Assembly (NCBI RefSeq): GCF_934294775.1
Contig: NZ_CAKRAH010000035.1
Coordinates: forward strand, 1 to 27,369
Origin: an uncultured Dorea sp.
Lineage (GTDB): Bacteria; Bacillota; Clostridia; Lachnospirales; Lachnospiraceae
Reading direction: 5' to 3'
DNA: 27,369 nucleotides
Shown here: positions 22,399 to 27,369 of the stretch, one piece after another
Layout: every line of letters starts with the position of its first letter
Numbering within the stretch: position 1 is the stretch's first letter
The notes under the pieces: generated by a model
What the model was told of the DNA's origin: nothing
Seen by the model: the letters and a program-made list of their open reading frames with translations, nothing else
The model's database searches: none
Translations under genes and position numbers: made by a program

Positions 22399-24072
22399 TT
22401 ATTTCTTTGGCAGCTTGAATGAGCTCTTCAGAGATACGATACGGTTAAATACCAGATTCTCCGGTGTAGAGTCTTTGGAATCGATACAGAAGTATCCATT
22501 TCTTACAAACTGGAAGCTGTCACAAGGACCTGCCTCGTTAAAGCTATCTTCTACATAACATTCTTTTAAAATCTGCAGTGAATCCGGGTTCAGGTTCAGG
22601 GAACCGTCTTCTTTATTGTATACACCTTTTTCTTCATCGATCAGGTTCTCATATAATCTGATCTCAGCCTTCTTAGCCTGTGGTGCACTTACCCAGTGGA
22701 TGGTTCCTTTTACTTTACGTCCTGTAAATCCTGTTCCGCACTTTGTCTCCGGATCATACGTACAGTGAACAACTGTTACATTGCCCTCTGCATCCGTCTC
22801 GTAGCTTACACATTTTACAAAGTATGCATGCATCAGACGCACTTCGTTGCCTGGGAACAGACGGAAATATTTCTTCGGAGGCTCGATCATAAAGTCGTTG
22901 CGCTCGATGTAAAGTTCACGTCCAAACGGCACTTTTCTCATGCCAAGTTCTGGATTTTCCAGGTTATTTTCCACATCCAGATACTCTACCTGGTCTTCCG
23001 GATAGTTATCGATCACAAGTTTGATCGGATCAAGTACTGCCATCATACGTGCTTTCTTAAGCTTCAGGTCTTCACGGATGCAGTACTCTAACATTGCATA
23101 ATCTACAGAGCTCTGACTCTTGGATACACCACACATCTCTACGAACATTCTGATAGATTCCGGTGTGAATCCTCTTCTTCTAAGCGCTGCGATAGATACG
23201 AGTCTTGGGTCATCCCATCCGTCTACGATACCATCCATAACCAGCTTTTTGATATATCTCTTTCCTGTAACCACATTGGTCAGATACAGTTTTGAAAATT
23301 CAATCTGTCTCGGTGCCGGATCAAATTCACATTCTCTTACAACCCAGTCATATAATGGTCTGTGGTCCTCGAACTCCAATGTACAGATCGAATGTGTAAT
23401 ATGTTCGATCGCATCCTCGATCGGATGTGCGAAGTCATACATTGGATAGATGCACCATTTGTCACCTGTATTGTGGTGTGTCATATGTGCCACACGGTAA
23501 ATGATCGGATCACGCATGTTGATATTTGGCGATGCCATATCGATCTTTGCACGCAAAACCTTTTCTCCATCTTTGTATTTACCGTTCTTCATATCTTCAA
23601 AGAGCTGTAAGTTCTCTTCTACCGAACGGTCACGGTATGGACTGTTCTTTCCTGGTTCTGTCAGAGTTCCTCTGTATTCTCTCATCTGCTCCGGTGTCAG
23701 ATCACAGACAAACGCTTTGCCTTTTTTGATCAGTTTGACTGCACATTCATACATCTGGTCAAAATAGTTGGATGCAAAATACAGATGTTCTCCCCAGTCA
23801 GCACCTAACCACTTCACGTCTTCTTTGATAGATTCTACGAATTCCATATCTTCTTTCATCGGGTTCGTATCATCAAATCTTAAATGAAATGTTCCATTAT
23901 ATTTATCTGCCAGTCCGGAGTTTAAAATGATGGACTTGGCATGTCCGATATGCAGATATCCGTTTGGTTCCGGCGGAAACCGGGTACATACTTCACTGTA
24001 CACTCCTTCTGCAAGGTCTTTATCTATTTCCTGTTCTATAAAATTTTTGGAAACTGTTGTCTCTTCTCCCAT
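22399..24072 (-). CDS. glnS: Glutaminyl-tRNA synthetase
   Basis: Charges tRNA-Gln directly with glutamine. The 557-residue protein has the class I HIGH motif at 41-44 (YLHIGHAKS) after RFPPEPNG, and the conserved LRFDDTNP at about 64-71. The second signature, normally MSKRK in bacterial GlnRS, reads VTGKR here at 268-272 (LTNVVTGKRYIKKLV). The C-terminal anticodon-binding part ends in KSSFKLPKK. The start has AAGGAGG upstream. Many Firmicutes lack GlnRS and use GatCAB, so this gene implies direct charging, as I recall for Lachnospiraceae. It is followed at 5 nt by the MocR regulator. Confidence 0.96.
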   Translation of the reverse strand: MGEETTVSKNFIEQEIDKDLAEGVYSEVCTRFPPEPNGYLHIGHAKSIILNSGLADKYNGTFHLRFDDTNPMKEDMEFVESIKEDVKWLGADWGEHLYFASNYFDQMYECAVKLIKKGKAFVCDLTPEQMREYRGTLTEPGKNSPYRDRSVEENLQLFEDMKNGKYKDGEKVLRAKIDMASPNINMRDPIIYRVAHMTHHNTGDKWCIYPMYDFAHPIEDAIEHITHSICTLEFEDHRPLYDWVVRECEFDPAPRQIEFSKLYLTNVVTGKRYIKKLVMDGIVDGWDDPRLVSIAALRRRGFTPESIRMFVEMCGVSKSQSSVDYAMLEYCIREDLKLKKARMMAVLDPIKLVIDNYPEDQVEYLDVENNLENPELGMRKVPFGRELYIERNDFMIEPPKKYFRLFPGNEVRLMHAYFVKCVSYETDAEGNVTVVHCTYDPETKCGTGFTGRKVKGTIHWVSAPQAKKAEIRLYENLIDEEKGVYNKEDGSLNLNPDSLQILKECYVEDSFNEAGPCDSFQFVRNGYFCIDSKDSTPENLVFNRIVSLKSSFKLPKK

Positions 24073-24111
24073 GGTATCCTCCTTAGGTTTTAACTATACA
24101 TTATGCTCATT

Positions 24112-24140
24112 ATCTTATCATAAAACATATTTTGAAACAA
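24112..24140 (-). promoter_or_regulatory. Possible sigma-A promoter of glnS
   Basis: TTGTTT (complement of 24135-24140) and TAAGAT (complement of 24112-24117) are spaced 17 nt. It lies directly beyond the long hairpin at 24143-24200. Confidence 0.45.
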
Positions 24141-24142
24141 GT

Positions 24143-24200
24143 AGCGGTTGCGGATTTTGCCAGTTTGTGCTGTGAAGCACAGGCAAAACCTGCAACCGCT
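24143..24200. repeat. Long near-perfect hairpin between MATE and glnS
   Basis: Arms of 19 nt (24143-24161 and 24182-24200) pair with two mismatches, and the loop itself holds a 6-bp inner stem (TGTGCT / AGCACA). It sits between the MATE stop codon (24231) and glnS, both on the minus strand. It may be a terminator for the MATE transcript, but the leftward tail (ACTTGTTTC) is a poor U tract. Confidence 0.7.
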
Positions 24201-24230
24201 ATGAGCAAGATCATGACCGGATACATCATT

Positions 24231-25577
24231 TTAGTTCTGAACATTTCTGCCTGAAAACTTCAGACCCTTCCACACATAAAGCACCATCAAAAGCATACCG
24301 ACAAGCCATGACGTCGGATAGCAAAGCATCATATTTCCAAGATCTCTGGCAAATGTCATGACAACCGCAATCCATAATATACGGAATCCACAAAGCGAAA
24401 GCAGGAATACGATCATCGTCTGCATCGTCTTTCCGACTCCTCTTGCTGTTCCGCCAAGCACATGCAGCATCGCAAGCATCCAGTAGAACGGACAGAAATA
24501 TCTCATAATAAATACTCCGTATTCCACAACCTTCTGATTCGTTGTAAATACTCCGATAACCTGCGGGGCAAATATAAGAAGGACGATTCCTGTGACAATC
24601 GAATAACCAACACCCATTGCTGTAGATACGAACATTCCTTTCCGCACCCTGTCCGGCTTTCCTGCGCCGATATTCTGTCCCGCAAATGTCGTCGCTGCCA
24701 TACTGATACTTAAGACCGGCAGGATATTGAATCCGTCAATCTTAATATATGCTGCAAATCCAGCCATAACCGTAGCCCCGAAGCTGTTAACACTGGACTG
24801 AACGATCAGATTGGAAAATGAAATGACGATGTTCTGGATTCCTGTAGGGATTCCAATTCTGATAATTTTAGACAGCAGATGATCGTAGCAGCGGATTTCC
24901 CGGACATTTAACTTATACACTTCTTCGCTTCGTATTAAAAATCCCCAGATAAATATACACGAGATCAGCTGACTGATATCCGTTGCAAGTGCAGCTCCTA
25001 CAATTCCAAGCTTTAACCCCACTACCATAACCAGATCCAGGAATATATTCGAAACAGCTGCTATGATCAGATAGATCAGTGAACGTCTGGAGTTCCCCAC
25101 TGCATTCAGAATTCCCGCCGACATATTATAAACTACCGAGAATAAACTTCCGCCAAAGTATACCTGCAGGTAGACTACCGATTGTTCAAACACTTTATCA
25201 GGCGTTCCCATCAGACGAAGCATCGTTGGTGTAACTGCAATTCCTATAATCGTCAATAATACACCGGCTGCCAGTGCAATCGCCATCGTTGTATGTACGG
25301 CTTTTCTGACTCCTTCTGCATTTTTCGCCCCGTAAAACTGCGAGATCACAACTCCCGCACCGGTAGATGCGCCAATGCAGAATCCGATCAGCAGGTTGAT
25401 GATCGCCCCACTCGAACCAACGGCTGCCAGTGCATTACTTCCGACATAATTACCTACAATGATGGAATCCACCGTGTTATATAACTGCTGAAAGAGATTC
25501 CCCAGCACCAGCGGGATTGCAAAGAACAGGATTTCTTTCCAGATGGTTCCTTCCGTCATTGTTTTCATTTTTTTCAT
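24231..25577 (-). CDS. MATE family multidrug/Na+ antiporter (second copy)
   Basis: A 448-residue MATE exporter with about twelve membrane segments. Recognisable stretches are FFAIPLVLGNLFQQLYNTVDS, then IIVGNYVGSNALAAVG in segment 1-2 and AATTFAGQNIGAGKPDRVRKG in the second half. It is not a close copy of the MATE at 3219-4568. The start at 25577 has GGAGG 10 nt upstream and lies after a promoter (25613-25640). The extended frame to 25640 starts inside the -35 box of that promoter and is rejected. The substrate is unknown. Confidence 0.93.
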   Translation of the reverse strand: MKKMKTMTEGTIWKEILFFAIPLVLGNLFQQLYNTVDSIIVGNYVGSNALAAVGSSGAIINLLIGFCIGASTGAGVVISQFYGAKNAEGVRKAVHTTMAIALAAGVLLTIIGIAVTPTMLRLMGTPDKVFEQSVVYLQVYFGGSLFSVVYNMSAGILNAVGNSRRSLIYLIIAAVSNIFLDLVMVVGLKLGIVGAALATDISQLISCIFIWGFLIRSEEVYKLNVREIRCYDHLLSKIIRIGIPTGIQNIVISFSNLIVQSSVNSFGATVMAGFAAYIKIDGFNILPVLSISMAATTFAGQNIGAGKPDRVRKGMFVSTAMGVGYSIVTGIVLLIFAPQVIGVFTTNQKVVEYGVFIMRYFCPFYWMLAMLHVLGGTARGVGKTMQTMIVFLLSLCGFRILWIAVVMTFARDLGNMMLCYPTSWLVGMLLMVLYVWKGLKFSGRNVQN

Positions 25578-25612
25578 ACTGTATTTTCCTCCCTGCTTAA
25601 GCGTCTTTTTCC

Positions 25613-25640
25613 AGTATATACCTTTTTTCTTTTTATGCAA
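25613..25640 (-). promoter_or_regulatory. Sigma-A promoter of the second MATE gene
   Basis: TTGCAT (complement of 25635-25640) and TATACT (complement of 25613-25618) are spaced 16 nt and lie ahead of the ribosome binding site. Confidence 0.6.
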
Positions 25641-25667
25641 GGGAAGATTTTAAGATGCAGACATAAC

Positions 25668-25710
25668 AAAAACCCCGCAAATCCGCTGTTTTCCACGAAT
25701 CTACGGGGTT
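25668..25710 (-). terminator. Terminator downstream of the tRNA-Thr fragment
   Basis: Arms AAAACCCCG and CGGGGTTTT pair perfectly across a long loop that has its own weak GCGG-type stem. Leftward it ends in five T residues. It is placed as the terminator of the tRNA transcript, about 11 nt after the acceptor stem. Confidence 0.75.
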
Positions 25711-25720
25711 TTCTCTATAA

Positions 25721-25766
25721 GCTGCCTAGCGGAATCGAACCGCCGACCTCCGCCTTACCAAGGCGA
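25721..25766 (-). pseudogene. 3' portion of tRNA-Thr(GGT), probable attachment site
   Basis: Read leftward: anticodon stem (25762-25766 with 25750-25754), a 7-nt loop TTGGTAA with anticodon GGT, a 5-nt variable loop, a complete T arm (25740-25744 and 25728-25732 around TTCGATT) and the 3' acceptor strand AGGCAGC (25721-25727). No 5' acceptor strand or D arm follows upstream; the sequence beyond 25767 is unrelated. A tRNA 3' end lacking its 5' half is the usual footprint of an element integrated by a tyrosine recombinase, with the intact gene at the other end. It could also be a decayed tRNA gene. The next base after the acceptor is T and no CCA is encoded. Confidence 0.72.
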
Positions 25767-25988
25767 CCATAAATGCTTAATTTCCGGGCACTATCGTGCG
25801 TTTTACCACAATTGTTTACCACAACGCCATATTTTCGGGTTTGATACATAATTACTTTTTCTAAAATCATCTGATTCATATTACCATATAAATCCCAATA
25901 TTTTTCAAAGCAATTTCTGCATAACCCAATAACCTCGTTCCATCTTCATGATTTGTGAATCATCGAAATCACCCCCTGCTTCCATTGT
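25767..25988. other. Gene-free stretch with direct repeats next to the tRNA fragment
   Basis: No gene is supported. On the plus strand TTTACCACAA occurs twice (25802-25811 and 25815-25824), 13 bp apart, and TTGTTTACCA occurs at 25812-25821 and at 25985-25994, where it covers the stop codon of the last gene. TTACCA is also in the tRNA anticodon loop (25755-25760). Spaced direct repeats beside an attachment site are common binding sites for integrase arms. The rest is AT-rich. Confidence 0.5.
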
Positions 25989-27369
25989 TTACCATGTATC
26001 CTTTTGTTCATCCGTCACCTGCATCGTATCTGCATTTACCAGATAGAAATCCACCAGTTCCTTTTCATAATTGCCGTCCGGATATACTTTTTCTAACACA
26101 AGTTCTTCACATGAATTGCCGTCCGAATCTTTCTTCTCCCCATTATCATACAAACAGTATTGGACTGTTACCATATTCCCGTCTTTTTCTTCCTGTACTT
26201 CACTGATAACAGCATAGACTTCGCCCTTGGCATTAGCTGTATAACTAAACGCCATATTCTGTAATGTATTCTGTTCCTGCAAATAATTATAAACTGCTAA
26301 CATCTCATTTTGAATTGTCAATCCATCTCTCTGATATTCTGATGTATCATCCTGTGTATGATCCTCATTCTGGATGTCCGAGTCATTTGCCGAATTACCG
26401 GTATTTGAATCTGGCACTTTCTCGTCTACAATATCAGAAGATGGCAGCAGGCTATCTGCACTTCTCATGATAAATGGGTTATTGGTTCTGTATCTACGTG
26501 TATTTCCATAATCTTCCTTTACAGTTATATAGGTATAATTCCCACTTCTTTCCGTCACAGTCTCTGTCCAGTTTGTTCCGAGAAATACCTGGAGTCCAAA
26601 ACTTCCTATAATAATAACTCCAAATATTGCAGCAGCTCCATAAATAACCGCAAGCGTCACTTTCTTTTTGCCTGACTGTTCCGACAGTTCCTGACAATTA
26701 CGCCTGAAGATACTTACAATTCCCCAAATTATAATAAACGCAAGACTAATTGTGATAAACGCAGCTGATATTTCCGCAAAATGTTGTCTTACTTCATATC
26801 CTACATTACGATTGATCCCATACCACAGTCCATAAAAAGCTGTACTGTATGCAAAGATCACCGTAATGATACGAATCCGCACCGGGTGCTCTTTCTTGTC
26901 AGGTACAACTCTTTTCAATGCTTCCGTCATCTGTACCATATCACTCTGCTTTATCCATAAATCCAATTCTTCTACCGGTGGATATAACCCTTTTGCATCA
27001 GGAATTGCAAAATAACGCATCCTGTTCTCTTCAATTTCTATCCCATCACCTACTGCCACTGCCACCACTAGTTTTAGATAATAATATAGCTTCAGATGTT
27101 CTGTCTTGCATTTCTCTATGCATATCTTCCCCAGTTCTTCTTCAGCACGTTCATAATTTCTCATCTGAATATCCATCTGTGCCATAACAAAAAGCACCTG
27201 ATTTGCCAGTATTGGATACCTATCATACTGTTTTTCATATAAATGCTGTGCATATGCATGTCTATCTTCCGGTAATAATCGGTATGATCTTTTTCTTTTC
27301 TGCGCCATCTCAGCAATCTGCAAACCATACACCAGTTCAATAACCGCCAACAGTTGACAGATAAATGTG
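25989..27369 (-). CDS. Multi-pass membrane protein of unknown function, 5' end outside window
   Basis: No family recognised. The frame is open to the right edge, so the true N-terminus is not seen; a TTG at 27348-27350 would only be an internal candidate start. The visible 450-odd residues have a helical N-terminal region with hydrophobic and TPR-like stretches (KRKRSYRLLPEDRHAYAQHL, NYERAEEELGKI). Three membrane segments follow at about 158-178, 190-212 and 232-255, with a basic loop between the last two, and then a C-terminal domain of about 190 residues. That domain is probably outside and has a Ser/Asp-rich linker (SDIVDEKVPDSNTGNSANDS). It lies beside the tRNA fragment, so it is probably cargo of an integrated element. 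Confidence 0.7.
   Translation of the reverse strand, partial: TFICQLLAVIELVYGLQIAEMAQKRKRSYRLLPEDRHAYAQHLYEKQYDRYPILANQVLFVMAQMDIQMRNYERAEEELGKICIEKCKTEHLKLYYYLKLVVAVAVGDGIEIEENRMRYFAIPDAKGLYPPVEELDLWIKQSDMVQMTEALKRVVPDKKEHPVRIRIITVIFAYSTAFYGLWYGINRNVGYEVRQHFAEISAAFITISLAFIIIWGIVSIFRRNCQELSEQSGKKKVTLAVIYGAAAIFGVIIIGSFGLQVFLGTNWTETVTERSGNYTYITVKEDYGNTRRYRTNNPFIMRSADSLLPSSDIVDEKVPDSNTGNSANDSDIQNEDHTQDDTSEYQRDGLTIQNEMLAVYNYLQEQNTLQNMAFSYTANAKGEVYAVISEVQEEKDGNMVTVQYCLYDNGEKKDSDGNSCEELVLEKVYPDGNYEKELVDFYLVNADTMQVTDEQKDTW

Noticed and set aside
25721..25800. Intact tRNA gene
   Set aside because: The D arm and 5' acceptor strand are absent; only the 3' part from the anticodon stem onward folds.
1..27369. 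CRISPR array, insertion sequence or restriction/toxin-antitoxin system
   Set aside because: No regularly spaced direct repeats, transposase or defence gene is recognisable in any frame of the visible sequence.

Overview
The window looks like chromosome from a Gram-positive, spore-forming anaerobe of the class Clostridia, most likely family Lachnospiraceae. This is inferred from moderate GC, strong GGAGG-type ribosome binding sites, an infC-rpmI-rplT operon behind an L20-type leader, two T-box leaders, a GerA/SpoVAF-type spore germination protein, a DUF1540 protein and a bacterial glutaminyl-tRNA synthetase of the kind found in that family. Almost all genes are on the minus strand; only two small ones are on the plus strand.

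Layout, left to right. 1-130: an unassigned structured edge and the rplT terminator. 130-1470: rplT, rpmI and infC, transcribed leftward from a promoter at about 1442-1470 through a leader with a terminator/antiterminator pair; infC very probably starts at an AUU codon. 1542-4568: a MATE exporter, a DegV protein and a B3/4-domain protein, probably one transcript from a promoter at 4650-4678. 4682-6046: an orphan SpoVAF-like germination protein with a sigma-G-like promoter. 6338-6853: dut. 7029-10183: a three-gene tryptophan ABC transporter (binding protein, permease, ATPase) behind a T-box whose specifier reads UGG. 10201-12522: metA, with residues predicting acetyl-CoA use, together with an AI-2E/PerM family membrane protein. 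12619-12997: a cysteine-rich DUF1540 gene whose start codon lies in a 17-bp inverted repeat. 13037-15379: thrS behind a second T-box. 15376-16925: DUF218 and SEC-C genes diverging from a small membrane protein through overlapping promoters. 16933-18801: a small unknown gene and purA. 18847-20975: a cardiolipin synthase and, divergently, a small acidic membrane-anchored protein. 20999-24140: a MocR-type regulator and glnS. 24231-25640: a second MATE exporter. 25721-25766: the 3' part of a tRNA-Thr without its 5' half, which reads as an attachment-site remnant of an integrated element lying to its right. 25989 to the right edge: a multi-pass membrane protein of unknown function, open at the edge.

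Most of the content is core metabolism and translation, and I do not see an obviously new multi-gene system. The most unusual signals are non-coding. They are a dispersed palindromic repeat of about 45 nt in five intergenic or 5'-terminal places, all in one orientation, one apparently inside a reading frame; the hairpin over the DUF1540 start; the divergent promoters with overlapping -10 boxes; and the truncated tRNA that probably marks a genomic island edge. Amino-acid supply and use recur here: Trp uptake and Thr charging both answer to uncharged tRNA through T-boxes, beside metA and glnS.
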